Source: Palsa-892 sp035555855 (GTDB taxonomy: Bacteria; Pseudomonadota; Alphaproteobacteria; Rhizobiales; Xanthobacteraceae). From it: DNA of 64,000 nt. The position numbers and the translations under genes are program-made. Location of the stretch: NCBI GenBank assembly GCA_035555855.1, contig DATMGD010000052.1:17597-81596 (forward strand), read 5' to 3'. The number at the start of each line of letters is the position of its first letter. Within the stretch, counting starts at the first letter, position 1. Under the pieces are notes generated by a model. That model had not been told where the DNA came from and did not search any database. It worked only from the letters and a program-made list of their open reading frames with translations. This document shows positions 26,725-36,022 of this stretch, piece after piece.

Positions 26725-27948
26725 TCAGTGTTCGTGCTCAACAAGACGCAGACCGGAAAACTGCCAGCGCGCGGAAGCCGGGAAGAAATTGCGATAGCTG
26801 AAACGTGAATGACCTTCGGGCGTCGCGAGCGAGCCGCCGCGCAGCACCATCTGATTAATCATGAACTTGCCGTTGTATTCGCCGAGCGCGCCCTCAACGG
26901 CGCGATAGCCCGGATAGGCAAGATAGGCGCTGCGCGTCCATTGCCAGACGATACCGAAAGCATCGGCCAGAAGGCCGTTTCTTGCCGCGACCTCCCACTC
27001 GAACTCGGTCGGGAGATGCTTGCCGGCCCAGCGCGCATAGGCGTCGGCTTCAAAATAGCTGATGTGAGAAACGGGCGCGGCCGGATCGACGGGCTGCAGG
27101 CCACTGAGCGACATCTGGTGCCACGCGCCATCGCGTTTCTTCCAGTAGAACGGCGCCTGCCATTCCTCGGCCTGCACGGTGTACCAGCCTTCGGAAAGCC
27201 AGAGCGTCGGCGTCGCGTAGCCGCCGTCGTCGATGAATTCGAGCCACTCTTTATTCGTGACGAGCGCGCGCGAAATCTTCACCGGCTGGATCAGTTCCTG
27301 ATGCGTCGGCCGCTCGTTGTCGAAGACGAAGCCCGCGCCGTCGTCGCCGACGGTATGGATGCCCTCGGGAATTTTCACATAACCGCCGGCTTCGCCGCGC
27401 GGCATCCGCCACTTCGCATCGTAAGCGGGCGCGGTCGGATTCTGCGCCAGCGCATGCAGGATGTCGGTGAGGATCAACTCCTGATGCTGCTGTTCGTGGT
27501 TGAGGCCGATCTCGACGATCGGCAGCAGCTTGCGCAATTCGTTGGGCGAAGCCTGCGCGAGCAGTTTTTCCACTGCGGCATCGACATGCTTGCGATAGCG
27601 CGCGACTTCTTCGCACGACGGCCGCGTGATCAATCCGCGCTTCGGCCGCTCGTGCCGGGGACCTGCCGAGACATAATAAGAGTTGTAGAGAAAGGCGAAG
27701 CGCTCATCGAAGACGCGATAGTCCGGCACGTTCGGCACGAGCAAAAACTGCTCGAAGAACCAGGTGGTATGCGCGCGATGCCATTTCGTCGGGCTCGCGT
27801 CGGGCATCGACTGCACGACCTGATCTTCCGGCGAGAGCGGCGCGGCGCGGCTTTCGGTTTCCGCACGCACCTTGCGGAAGGCGGCAAGCCAGTTCGCGCG
27901 CAGGGCATCGGGCGTGGCATCTAGCGGGTACGCGGCGGTTTTCGACAT
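26725..27948 (-). CDS. egtB: Ergothioneine biosynthesis sulfoxide synthase EgtB
   Basis: A 407-residue nonhaem iron enzyme that joins hercynine to a thiol (cysteine or gamma-glutamylcysteine) using oxygen. The N-terminal DinB-like domain carries iron-ligand candidates in WHRAHTTWFFEQFLL and NHEQQHQELILTD (His-x3-His-x-Glu). The C-terminal formylglycine-generating-enzyme fold ends in MVLRGGSLATPEGHSRFSYR and WQFSGLRLV. egtC and egtE are not adjacent, so a short alphaproteobacterial pathway or unlinked partners are implied. Ergothioneine acts as a cytoplasmic redox buffer. Confidence 0.93.
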   Translation of the reverse strand: MSKTAAYPLDATPDALRANWLAAFRKVRAETESRAAPLSPEDQVVQSMPDASPTKWHRAHTTWFFEQFLLVPNVPDYRVFDERFAFLYNSYYVSAGPRHERPKRGLITRPSCEEVARYRKHVDAAVEKLLAQASPNELRKLLPIVEIGLNHEQQHQELILTDILHALAQNPTAPAYDAKWRMPRGEAGGYVKIPEGIHTVGDDGAGFVFDNERPTHQELIQPVKISRALVTNKEWLEFIDDGGYATPTLWLSEGWYTVQAEEWQAPFYWKKRDGAWHQMSLSGLQPVDPAAPVSHISYFEADAYARWAGKHLPTEFEWEVAARNGLLADAFGIVWQWTRSAYLAYPGYRAVEGALGEYNGKFMINQMVLRGGSLATPEGHSRFSYRNFFPASARWQFSGLRLVEHEH

Positions 27949-28116
27949 TCAGGTCCCCGGAATATCCACCATAAACAGGGAGTTCAGCGGATTGTTCCAT
28001 CCGCCGCAACCCTTGCAAACCGCCCTCTCTGCATCGTGAAAGAAGCGTTATCGCGCAATCGTTGAAAGCTTTGATGACGCAGGCGGCAATTGGTTCCGCT
28101 ACTTCTTCTCTTTCAG

Positions 28117-28878
28117 TTATTTGGGCGCCATTCGGAGCGCGCCGTCGAGGCGGATCGTCTCGCCGTTGAGATAACGGTTCTTGATGATGTGCAGCGCGAG
28201 CTTGCCGTATTGCGCGGGATTACCGAGCGTCTTCGGAAACGGCACCGAAGCGGCAAGACCGTCCTGCACTTCCTGCGGCAAGCCCTGCAGCATCGGCGTA
28301 AGAAAAATGCCGGGCGCGATGGCGTTCACGCGGATGCCGAACTGCGCAAGCTCGCGCGCGGCAGGCAGCGTCAGCGAGACGACGCCGCCTTTCGACGCGG
28401 CATAGGCCGCCTGCCCGATCTGTCCCTCGTAAGCTGCGACCGACGCAGTCGAGATGATGACGCCGCGCTCAAAGTCCTCGAGCGGATCTAGAGTGCTCAT
28501 GTCGGCGGCGGCGAGCCGCATCATGTTGAAGGTGCCGACGAGATTGACGTTGATGACGCGGGAAAAATCCTCGAGCGGCATCGGACCGTCGCGGCCGACA
28601 ATGCGCTTCGCGGGTGCGATGCCGGCGCAGTTGACGAGAATGCGCGCGGGGCCATGTGCCGCGCGCGCTTTCGCCACCGCGGCTTCGGCGGACGCGGCAT
28701 TCGTCACGTCGCAATGAAGCGCGAGCGCGCCGATTTTTTCGGCGAACGAATGCAGCGCCGTCTCGTTGATGTCGATCAGCGAAACTTTGGCGCCCGCCTT
28801 GACGAGCATGGCCGCTGTCGCCGCACCAAGCCCGGAGCCGCCGCCGGTGACGAGCGCTGCGTGTCCCTGAATATCCAT
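28117..28878 (-). CDS. Short-chain dehydrogenase, 3-hydroxyacyl-CoA dehydrogenase (HSD17B10) type
   Basis: A 253-residue NAD(P)-dependent enzyme with the Rossmann motif TGGGSGLG near residue 11, NCAGIAPAKR, and the catalytic YAASKGG. The overall sequence resembles HSD17B10/FadB2x-like 3-hydroxy-2-methylbutyryl-CoA or 3-hydroxyacyl-CoA dehydrogenases, with the end segment NRYLNGETIRLDGALRM. The ATG at 28878 has AAGGA upstream; the open frame continues much further upstream, but that part is not family-like. It is divergent from the tctC gene at 29233. The physiological substrate is unknown. Confidence 0.88.
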   Translation of the reverse strand: MDIQGHAALVTGGGSGLGAATAAMLVKAGAKVSLIDINETALHSFAEKIGALALHCDVTNAASAEAAVAKARAAHGPARILVNCAGIAPAKRIVGRDGPMPLEDFSRVINVNLVGTFNMMRLAAADMSTLDPLEDFERGVIISTASVAAYEGQIGQAAYAASKGGVVSLTLPAARELAQFGIRVNAIAPGIFLTPMLQGLPQEVQDGLAASVPFPKTLGNPAQYGKLALHIIKNRYLNGETIRLDGALRMAPK

Positions 28879-29232
28879 GACGATCCTTGATCGATTTTCC
28901 ACATGGCCCCGAGCGCGATCGGCGCGCTGGAAACCGCGTGACATTCTTTCATGCTTAACGTGACGGCAGACATGAGCCCATGTGGAAAATCGCCCAAAGA
29001 AAATCGTCAGGCAAAAAAGTTTAAGAAAAAAGCGCGTTAGCGCCGCGAACCACGCGTCTTCGCACCTGCAATATAGAGCAGATGATTTTTCGGCTTGCCA
29101 AGGTGGATCATCCAGATATGCTTGGCATAACTTATACAGACGGTCTTCACGCCAAAGATCGCAATTTTTATTACTTCGAGAATCCGGCATAAAGACCGGT
29201 ATTGAACAAAAAACGCAAAAAGGGAGAAGCAG
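28879..29232. other. 354-base divergent promoter region between the SDR gene and tctC
   Basis: No gene is visible. The half nearest tctC is A/T-rich and includes the palindrome ATAACTTAT at 29127-29135, inside TGGCATAACTTATAC. The TGGCATA half at 29123-29129 differs by one base from the TGGTATA arms before the oxalate regulator gene. AGGGAG at 29221-29226 is the ribosome binding site for tctC. Confidence 0.5.
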
Positions 29233-30246
29233 ATGCAACGCATAAAGCGTAACGCTAGTTTATTCGCTGCCGCTATCGCTGGTGCCTCGATTATCTCGAT
29301 GACACCGGCACTTGCCTGGGAACCCACCAAAGCCATCGAAATCGTCGTCCCCGCCGGTACCGGCGGCGGTGCCGACCAGATGGCGCGTGCCATTCAGGGC
29401 ATCATCACCAAGCATAACCTGTCGAAGCAGTCGGTCGTCGTCGTCAACAAGTCGGGCGGCGCCGGCGGTGAAGGCTTCCTCGACGTGAAGAATTCGAAGG
29501 GCGATCCGCACAAGCTGATCATTACCCTGTCGAACCTGTTCACGACCCCGCTCGCGACCGGAATTCCCTTTTCTTACAAGGACATGACGCCGGTCGCCAT
29601 GATGGCGCTCGACGAATTCATCCTGTGGGTAAACGCCGACAAGCCTTACAAGACGGCGCAGGATTACGTCGCCGACATCAAGAAGAACCCGGACGGCCAC
29701 TTCAAGATGGGCGGTACCGGCTCGAAGCAGGAAGACCAGATCATCACTGTCGCGCTTGAGAAGGCGACCGGCAAGAAGATGACCTACATCCCGTACAAGG
29801 GCGGCGGCGCGGTCGCGGTGCAGCTCGTCGGCAACCACATCGACTCCTCGGTCAACAACCCGATCGAAGCGGTCGCCCAGTGGCGCGCCGGTAAGCTCCG
29901 TCCGCTTTGCGTCTTCGATTCCAAGAAGCTGAACTACCACGAGAAGATCGCGGGCGACCTCGCCTGGGATTCGATCCCGACCTGCAAGTCGGCCGGCATC
30001 GACGTTGAGTATCTGATGCTGCGCGGCTTCTTCATGGCGCCGGGCGTCACCGACGATCAGGTCAAGTACTACGTCGACCTGATGAAGAAGGTGCGCGAAA
30101 CGCCGGAGTGGAAGAAGCTGATGGACGACGGCGCCTTCAACCAGACCTTCATGAGCGGCAAAGAGTATCTCGCCTGGGTCGAGAAAGCCGAAAAGACTCA
30201 TGAAGAGCTGATGAAGTCCGCGGGCTTCCTCGCGGCCAAGCAGTAA
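29233..30246 (+). CDS. tctC: TctC-family solute receptor of tripartite tricarboxylate transporter 1
   Basis: A 337-residue periplasmic carboxylate receptor. The signal peptide is MQRIKRNASLFAAAIAGAS and onward, cleaved before WEPTKAIEIVVPAG. The motifs GGGADQMARAI, NKSGGAGGEGF and PYKGGGAVAVQLVGNH are typical of Bug proteins. It is the first gene of a tctC-tctB-tctA set. The later receptor encoded at 50849-51844 is a clear paralogue, sharing the WEPTKxxEIVV start, CVFDSxK and PTCKSxGxDVEY. Because the oxalate genes lie downstream, oxalate or a related dicarboxylate is a reasonable guess for its ligand, not shown by the sequence. Confidence 0.93.
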   Translation: MQRIKRNASLFAAAIAGASIISMTPALAWEPTKAIEIVVPAGTGGGADQMARAIQGIITKHNLSKQSVVVVNKSGGAGGEGFLDVKNSKGDPHKLIITLSNLFTTPLATGIPFSYKDMTPVAMMALDEFILWVNADKPYKTAQDYVADIKKNPDGHFKMGGTGSKQEDQIITVALEKATGKKMTYIPYKGGGAVAVQLVGNHIDSSVNNPIEAVAQWRAGKLRPLCVFDSKKLNYHEKIAGDLAWDSIPTCKSAGIDVEYLMLRGFFMAPGVTDDQVKYYVDLMKKVRETPEWKKLMDDGAFNQTFMSGKEYLAWVEKAEKTHEELMKSAGFLAAKQ

Positions 30247-30292
30247 CGCAAGCAACCAAAGTAACACCGCCAACAACAAAGGCAGTGATGCA

Positions 30293-30799
30293 ATGAGCCA
30301 TAGTGCAAACGAAACCGGTGGGACGGGTCCGTCCCACCGGAAAGGTGAAATCTGGTTCGCCCTGTTCATGGGACTGATGGGCGCGATCGCCATCTACGGC
30401 GCGCTCAAGGTCGGCATCGGCTGGGGCGCTGAAGGTCCGAAAGCCGGGTTCTTCCCGTTCTATCTCGGGCTGTTCGTCGTCCTCGGCAGCGTGGTCAACC
30501 TGATCAACGCCATGCGCGAGCCGGAAGACGGCAAGCTCCTGGCCGAATGGTCGCAGCTCGGTCAGGTCGTCTCGGTCGTCATTCCGACGACGGTCTACGT
30601 CCTCGCCATTCCTTATCTCGGCGTCTACGTGTCGTCCGCTCTCCTGATCGCCGGCTTCATGAAGTATTTCGGAAAGTATTCGTGGCTGAAGGCGATCATC
30701 GTCGCCGTGGCCGTGCCGCTGATGCTCTTCGTGACGTTCGAACAATGGTTTCTCGTTCCGCTGCCGAAGGGCCCGGTCGAGAACTGGTTTGGTTACTAA
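30293..30799 (+). CDS. tctB: TctB-family small membrane subunit of tripartite tricarboxylate transporter 1
   Basis: A 168-residue inner-membrane protein with about four hydrophobic helices. The pattern GWGAEGPKAGFFPFYLGL is the TctB signature, and the C-terminal LPKGPVENWFGY is repeated almost exactly in the second cassette (MPKGPLEAFFGY). TctB is a poorly conserved subunit required for transport with TctA. It lies 46 bases after tctC and 45 before tctA. Confidence 0.92.
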   Translation: MSHSANETGGTGPSHRKGEIWFALFMGLMGAIAIYGALKVGIGWGAEGPKAGFFPFYLGLFVVLGSVVNLINAMREPEDGKLLAEWSQLGQVVSVVIPTTVYVLAIPYLGVYVSSALLIAGFMKYFGKYSWLKAIIVAVAVPLMLFVTFEQWFLVPLPKGPVENWFGY

Positions 30800-30844
30800 G
30801 AACAAAAACGATCCGCGCGCCCAACGCGCTGGGGGGAATCCAAG

Positions 30845-32353
30845 ATGATCGAGGATATTGGCAATCTGTTCCACGGCTTCGCCGTCGTGGTGCAACCTTA
30901 CAATCTCGTCCTGATGGTGATCGGCATCGTGCTCGGCGTCATCGTCGGCGTGCTGCCGGGTCTCGGCGGCGCCAACGGCATCGCCATCCTGCTGCCGCTC
31001 ACCTTCTCGATGTCGCCGACGTCGGCGATCATCATGCTGTCCTGCATCTACTGGGGCGCGTTGTTCGGAGGTGCGATCACCTCCATCTTGTTCAACATAC
31101 CCGGTGAACCATGGTCGGTGGCCACGACCTTCGACGGCCACCCGATGGCGCAACAGGGCCGCGCCGGCGAGGCGCTCACCGCCGCGTTCACCTCGTCGTT
31201 CGTCGGCGCGCTGTTCGCGGTCATCGTCATTACGCTCGTCGCGCCAATGGTCGCGAACTTCGCCTTGCGCTTCGGGCCGGCCGAGATCTTTGCGGTCTAT
31301 TTCCTCGCCTTCGCGAGCTTCGTCGGCCTTTCCAAGGAGCCGCCGTTCAAGACGATCGTCGCCATGATGCTGGGCTTCGCGCTCGGCGCCGTCGGCCTCG
31401 ATCAGATGACCGGCCAGCTCCGCCTGACCTTCGGCTTTACGGAGATGCTGAACGGCTTCGACTTCCTGATCGCCGTCATCGGTCTCTTCGGCATCGGCGA
31501 AATCCTGCTGACGATGGAAGAAGGCCTCTCCTTCAAGGGCAAGGCCGCGCACATCGATCCGAAGGTGGTGTGGCAGACCTGGAAGACGCTGCCGAAGTAC
31601 TGGATGCTGTCGCTGCGCTCGTGCCTGATCGGCTGCTGGATGGGCATCTCGCCCGCCGGTGCGACGCCTGCCTCGTTCATGAGCTACGGCATCGCCAAGC
31701 GCATCTCGAAGCGCGGCAAGAACTTCGGCAACGGCGAAATCGAAGGCGTCATCGCGCCGGAAACGGCGGCGCACGCCGCCGGTACCTCGGCGCTCTTGCC
31801 GATGATCGCGCTCGGCGTGCCGGGTTCGCCGACCGCTGCGGTGCTGCTCGGCGGCCTCCTGATCTGGGGCCTCCAGCCGGGACCGCTCTTGTTCGTCGAG
31901 CAGAAAGACTTCGTCTGGGGCCTGATTGCCTCGATGTATATGGGCAACATCGTCGGCCTTCTGATCGTGCTGACCTGCGTGCCGGTCTTCGCCGCGATCC
32001 TCAGGATCCCGTTCAGCGTCATCGCGCCGGTCATTCTGGTGCTGTGCGCGATCGGCGCTTACACCGTGCACAACTCGACCTTCGACGTGCTGATGATGGT
32101 CGTGTTCGGCATCCTCGGGTACTTCATGAAGAAGTTTAATTACCCGATGGCGCCGATGGTGCTGGCGATCGTGCTCGGCGACAAGGCGGAAGAAGCCTTC
32201 CGCCAGTCGCTGCTCTCTTCGGGCGGCAGCCTCAGCGTTTTCTTCTCGAACGCGCTGGTTTCCACCATCATGGTCCTCGGCATCATCTCCGCCTTCTGGT
32301 CGGTGATCTCCAACACCTGGGCGAAGATCCGCGGCAAGGAAGTGGCCGCCTGA
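30845..32353 (+). CDS. tctA: TctA-family large permease of tripartite tricarboxylate transporter 1
   Basis: A 502-residue inner-membrane protein with about twelve helices, the transport channel of the system. Conserved TctA segments include GVLPGLGGANGIAILLPLTF, the WGALFGGAITSILFNIPGEP loop, and PETAAHAAGTSALLPMIALGVPGSPTAAVLLGG. A ribosome binding site (GGGGGAA) precedes the ATG. It ends the cassette and is followed by a strong terminator at 32398. The permease of the second cassette (48755-50266) is closely similar throughout. Confidence 0.95.
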   Translation: MIEDIGNLFHGFAVVVQPYNLVLMVIGIVLGVIVGVLPGLGGANGIAILLPLTFSMSPTSAIIMLSCIYWGALFGGAITSILFNIPGEPWSVATTFDGHPMAQQGRAGEALTAAFTSSFVGALFAVIVITLVAPMVANFALRFGPAEIFAVYFLAFASFVGLSKEPPFKTIVAMMLGFALGAVGLDQMTGQLRLTFGFTEMLNGFDFLIAVIGLFGIGEILLTMEEGLSFKGKAAHIDPKVVWQTWKTLPKYWMLSLRSCLIGCWMGISPAGATPASFMSYGIAKRISKRGKNFGNGEIEGVIAPETAAHAAGTSALLPMIALGVPGSPTAAVLLGGLLIWGLQPGPLLFVEQKDFVWGLIASMYMGNIVGLLIVLTCVPVFAAILRIPFSVIAPVILVLCAIGAYTVHNSTFDVLMMVVFGILGYFMKKFNYPMAPMVLAIVLGDKAEEAFRQSLLSSGGSLSVFFSNALVSTIMVLGIISAFWSVISNTWAKIRGKEVAA

Positions 32354-32397
32354 CGCAAGCGACATTGCGGCGGCTATACAGCCGCCGCCAATCGATT

Positions 32398-32432
32398 AAA
32401 ACGGGAGCAGCAATGCTCCCGTTTTTATTTTT
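32398..32432 (+). terminator. Rho-independent terminator after tctCBA cassette 1
   Basis: AAAACGGGAGCA (32398-32409), a GCAA loop, then TGCTCCCGTTTT (32414-32425) and TATTTTT. This is a perfect 12-bp stem with a T-tract. Confidence 0.9.
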
Positions 32433-32450
32433 GCCCCGCTCCTTTTCACG

Positions 32451-33275
32451 ATGACAACATTTTCCTTCGAGCAATTCCTGCCGTTGGCGACCGCGCTGAT
32501 TTGCGCCGGCGGCGTCACCGGCATTCTCGCCGGACTGTTTGGCGTCGGCGGCGGCGCCATCATCGTGCCGATCCTCTACCAGACCTTCATCATTCTCGGC
32601 GTGCCCGAAGAAGTTCGGATGCCGCTCACCGTCGGCACGTCGCTCGCCGTCATCATCCCCACATCAGTGCGCTCGTACCTTGCGCATCGCGCCAAGGGCG
32701 CGGTCGATGACCGCGTGCTGCGGCTATGGGCGCTGCCGTGTTTGTTCGGCGTCATCGCGGGCAGCGCGCTCGCCGCTTTCGCACCGGGCTGGCTGTTTAA
32801 GGGCGTGTTCGCGTCGATCGCCGGCGCGAACGGCATCGCGCTCCTGATCGGCCGCAAGGACTGGCACGTCGCGAACGAGCCATCCTCCTGGCCGATGCGC
32901 GCGATCGGCTTCGTCATCGGGCTTCTGGCATCGCTGATGGGCATCACCGGCGGGATGATGTCGAACCTCGCGCTGATGCTGTTCGGCCGGACTATCCATC
33001 AAGCCGTCGCGACCTCGGCGGGCCTTGGCGTCTTCATCTCGATCCCCGGCGCCATCGGTTATGTGCTCGCCGGACTTTCGAAGACGAGCCTGTTGCCGCC
33101 GCTCTCGCTCGGCTTCGTTTCGCTGATCGGCGTCATGTTGCTTGCGCCGCTCGGCATGTTGTGCGCGCCGTTCGGCGCCCGCCTTGCGCATGCCATTCCA
33201 CGCCGGAAGCTCGAAATCGCCTTTGGCGTCTATCTCGTGACGATGGCCGGGCGTTTCGCCGTTAATTTGCTCTAG
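32451..33275 (+). CDS. TauE/SafE (TSUP) family membrane permease
   Basis: A 274-residue protein with about eight membrane helices. The N-terminal GGVTGILAGLFGVGGGAIIVP and the mid-protein GLLASLMGITGGMMSNLAL repeat are the two TSUP signatures. Family members export sulfite, sulfoacetate or other small anions. It sits between the transporter terminator and the oxalate regulator gene, so export of an anion made in oxalate metabolism is possible, but this is inference. The start ATG at 32451 gives a direct run into the first helix; no strong ribosome binding site is visible. Confidence 0.88.
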   Translation: MTTFSFEQFLPLATALICAGGVTGILAGLFGVGGGAIIVPILYQTFIILGVPEEVRMPLTVGTSLAVIIPTSVRSYLAHRAKGAVDDRVLRLWALPCLFGVIAGSALAAFAPGWLFKGVFASIAGANGIALLIGRKDWHVANEPSSWPMRAIGFVIGLLASLMGITGGMMSNLALMLFGRTIHQAVATSAGLGVFISIPGAIGYVLAGLSKTSLLPPLSLGFVSLIGVMLLAPLGMLCAPFGARLAHAIPRRKLEIAFGVYLVTMAGRFAVNLL

Positions 33276-33419
33276 CCCGTTCCGGAAAGGTCGTCTGGTT
33301 TGCGCCGGGGATTGTCCGGGCCATGCGGCGGGGCCCCTTAAAAGCGGCTTTTTCCCCGCGCCGTCCGCAGTTTTCTTTGATCAGGCAGATATTTTCCCCT
33401 TCTGCCCGCGCTGGTTCGG

Positions 33420-33479
33420 TGGTATAATTTATTTTAGGTTTTTACGTGTTTCCGACACACACTATACCAGCGAGCACGG
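33420..33479. promoter_or_regulatory. Spaced inverted repeat upstream of the oxalate regulator gene
   Basis: TGGTATA at 33420-33426 and TATACCA at 33473-33479 are perfect inverted copies separated by 46 bases, the second lying just before the regulator start at 33486. The intervening DNA is A/T-rich and includes the likely promoter. The arms fit half-sites for a GntR/FCD dimer, so autoregulation through looping or two-site binding is plausible. Confidence 0.4.
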
Positions 33480-33485
33480 ACGAAT

Positions 33486-34205
33486 ATGAACGAGATTCCC
33501 TCCCGCTCCAAAAATTCCACCGCGGCCCGGATTGCTATCGCGCCGCTCGACGATGTCTCCACTTTCAAGGATCGCGCTTACGCCGCGCTCAAGGACGTCA
33601 TCGTTTCACTCGACGTCTATGACGGGCCGAACGAGGTTCGCCTTGACGAGCGCCGCCTCGCCCAGGATCTCGGCGTCTCGCGGACGCCGGTGCGCGAGGC
33701 GATGGCGCAACTCGAGCGCGAGGGCTTCGTCCGCTCGGTCCCTCGCCGCGGCATCTATGTCGTGCGCAAGACCAAAAAAGAAGTGGTCGAGATGATCACG
33801 GCCTGGGCCGCGCTCGAGAGCATGGCGGCCCGCCTCATCACGCAGAACGCCACCGACGAAGAGATCGGCAGCCTGCGCAAGATGTTCACCAGCTTCGTCG
33901 GCGATGAGGTGCTTGCCCATCTCGATGAATATTCCGAGGCCAATATCGAATTTCACCAGACGATCATCGGCCTTTCGGGCAACAGCGTACTCGCCTCGCT
34001 TGCCGAGAACCTGTTCACCCACATGCGGATGATCCGCCGCAAGACGATCGTCGAGCGCGACCGCGCCGAACGCTCGGTTCAGGATCACTTGACCATCATC
34101 GAGGCGCTCGAGCGCCGCGAGACCGACAAAGCCGAGGCCCTCGTGCGCCAGCACGCGCTCGGCCTTGCCGACCACGTTTCACGTTTTGCCGACTATCTCG
34201 ACTAA
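33486..34205 (+). CDS. GntR/FCD transcriptional regulator of the oxalate cluster
   Basis: A 239-residue regulator. The winged helix spans about residues 25-95, with LAQDLGVSRTPVREAMAQLEREG as the recognition region and VPRRGIYVV as the wing. The FCD effector domain follows, with metal-ligand-type residues in ANIEFHQTIIGLSGN and VQDHLTIIEAL. FCD regulators commonly sense small carboxylates. It precedes oxc by 32 bases on the same strand and probably controls oxc-frc and perhaps the upstream transporter. Effector identity is unknown; oxalate, oxalyl-CoA or formyl-CoA are the obvious candidates. Confidence 0.88.
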   Translation: MNEIPSRSKNSTAARIAIAPLDDVSTFKDRAYAALKDVIVSLDVYDGPNEVRLDERRLAQDLGVSRTPVREAMAQLEREGFVRSVPRRGIYVVRKTKKEVVEMITAWAALESMAARLITQNATDEEIGSLRKMFTSFVGDEVLAHLDEYSEANIEFHQTIIGLSGNSVLASLAENLFTHMRMIRRKTIVERDRAERSVQDHLTIIEALERRETDKAEALVRQHALGLADHVSRFADYLD

Positions 34206-34237
34206 TCACAAAACAACAAAACCTACCGGGGATTCTC

Positions 34238-35977
34238 ATGGCTCAGACCGCTACTGCCCAAAAACCTGCCGACGACGTACAGAACCTGACGGACGGCTTT
34301 CATCTCATCATCGACGCGCTCAAACTGAACGGCGTCAAGACGATCTACGGCGTGCCGGGCATTCCGATTTCGGATTTCGGCCGCATGGCGCAGGCTGAAG
34401 GCATTCGCGTGATTTCGTTCCGCCACGAGCAGAACGCCGGCAACGCCGCGGCGATCGCGGGCTTTCTCACCAAGCAGCCGGGCATCTGTCTCACCGTTTC
34501 GGCGCCGGGCTTCCTGAACGGTCTCACCGCACTCGCCAACGCCACGACCAACTGCTTCCCGATGATCCTGATCTCGGGTTCGTCGGAGCGCGAAATCGTC
34601 GACCTGCAGCAGGGCGACTACGAGGAAATGGACCAGCTCGCGATCGCAAAGCCGCTCTGCAAGGCGGCCTATCGCGTGCTGCACGCCCAGGACATCGGCA
34701 TCGGCATTGCGCGCGCGATCCGCGCCGCGGTCTCCGGCCGTCCGGGCGGCGTCTATCTCGACCTGCCGGCGAAGCTGTTCGGCCAGGTGATGAACGCTGA
34801 TGAAGGCCAGAAGTCGCTCGTCAAGGTCATTGACGCGGCGCCCGCGCAGATCCCCGCGCCGGCCGCCGTCAAGCGCGCGCTCGACGTTTTGAAGTCGGCG
34901 AAGAAGCCGCTGATCATCCTCGGCAAGGGCGCGGCCTACGCGCAGGCCGACGAGACGATCCGCAACTTCGTCGAGAAGAGCGGCATTCCGTTCCTGCCGA
35001 TGTCGATGGCCAAGGGCCTCCTCCCCGACACGCATCCGCAGTGCGCGGGCGCGGCGCGCTCGACAGTGCTGAAAGAATCCGACGTCGTCGTGATGCTGGG
35101 TGCGCGTCTCAACTGGCTCCTGTCCCACGGCAAGGGCAAGACCTGGGGCGAGCCGCACTCGAAGAAGTTCATCCAGATCGACATCGAGCCGAAGGAAATG
35201 GACTCGAACGTCGAGATCGTCGCGCCGGTCGTCGGCGACATCGGCTCCTGCGTGCAGGCGCTGCTCGACGGTATGGGCAGCAGCTTCCCGACGCCGCCGG
35301 CCGACTGGACCTCGGCCGTCTCGAAGAAGAAGGAAGAGAACATCGCCAAGATGGCCTCGAAGCTGATGAAGAACACCGCGCCGATGGATTTCCACGGTGC
35401 GCTCGGCGCGCTCAAGACCGTCATCAAGGAACGGCCGGACGCCATTCTCGTCAACGAAGGCGCCAACACCCTCGACCTCGCCCGCGGCGTCATCGACATG
35501 TACAAGCCGCGCAAGCGTCTCGACGTCGGCACCTGGGGCGTGATGGGCATCGGCATGGGCTTCTGCATCGCCGCCGCGATCGAGTCCGGCAAGCCGGTGC
35601 TCGCGGTTGAGGGCGACTCGGCCTTTGGCTTCTCCGGCATGGAGATCGAAACGATCTGCCGCTACAACCTGCCGGTCACCATCGTCATCTTCAACAACAA
35701 CGGCATCTACAAGGGCACCGACGTCAATCCGACCGGCGGCAACGATCCGTCGCCGATGGTGTTCGTCAAGGACGCCCGCTACGACAAGATGATGGAAGCC
35801 TTCGGCGGCGTCGGCATGCAGGTCACGACGCCGGACGAGCTGAAGCGCGCCGTCGACAAGGCGATGGACTCGGGCAAACCGACGCTCATCAACGCCGTCA
35901 TCGATCCGAACGCCGGCAGCGAGAGCGGCCGCATCGGCAATCTCAACCCGCAGAGCGTGTTGCAGAAGAAAAAATAA
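34238..35977 (+). CDS. oxc: Oxalyl-CoA decarboxylase
   Basis: A 579-residue thiamine-diphosphate enzyme converting oxalyl-CoA to formyl-CoA and CO2 in the cytoplasm. The ThDP-activating Glu is E64 in FRHEQNAGNAAA; the ThDP/Mg motif starts at GDSAFGFSGMEIE near residue 458 and ends at FNNNGIY. The substrate-side GDYEEMDQ region and the C-terminal GSESGRIGNLNP lid match the Oxalobacter enzyme. Length is normal (568 in Oxalobacter). It is followed by frc with a 45-base gap, the usual pairing that cycles CoA between formate and oxalate. Confidence 0.97.
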   Translation: MAQTATAQKPADDVQNLTDGFHLIIDALKLNGVKTIYGVPGIPISDFGRMAQAEGIRVISFRHEQNAGNAAAIAGFLTKQPGICLTVSAPGFLNGLTALANATTNCFPMILISGSSEREIVDLQQGDYEEMDQLAIAKPLCKAAYRVLHAQDIGIGIARAIRAAVSGRPGGVYLDLPAKLFGQVMNADEGQKSLVKVIDAAPAQIPAPAAVKRALDVLKSAKKPLIILGKGAAYAQADETIRNFVEKSGIPFLPMSMAKGLLPDTHPQCAGAARSTVLKESDVVVMLGARLNWLLSHGKGKTWGEPHSKKFIQIDIEPKEMDSNVEIVAPVVGDIGSCVQALLDGMGSSFPTPPADWTSAVSKKKEENIAKMASKLMKNTAPMDFHGALGALKTVIKERPDAILVNEGANTLDLARGVIDMYKPRKRLDVGTWGVMGIGMGFCIAAAIESGKPVLAVEGDSAFGFSGMEIETICRYNLPVTIVIFNNNGIYKGTDVNPTGGNDPSPMVFVKDARYDKMMEAFGGVGMQVTTPDELKRAVDKAMDSGKPTLINAVIDPNAGSESGRIGNLNPQSVLQKKK

Positions 35978-36022
35978 TCCACCTCACAACCTGATTTCGC
36001 AGAATACGGAGGGAAATTCCCA

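Noticed and set aside
30149..32365. A 738-codon open frame on the minus strand
   Set aside because: It lies wholly antisense to tctC-tctB-tctA and its product is Asp/Arg/His-rich without any family pattern; it is a G+C-driven shadow of the real genes.
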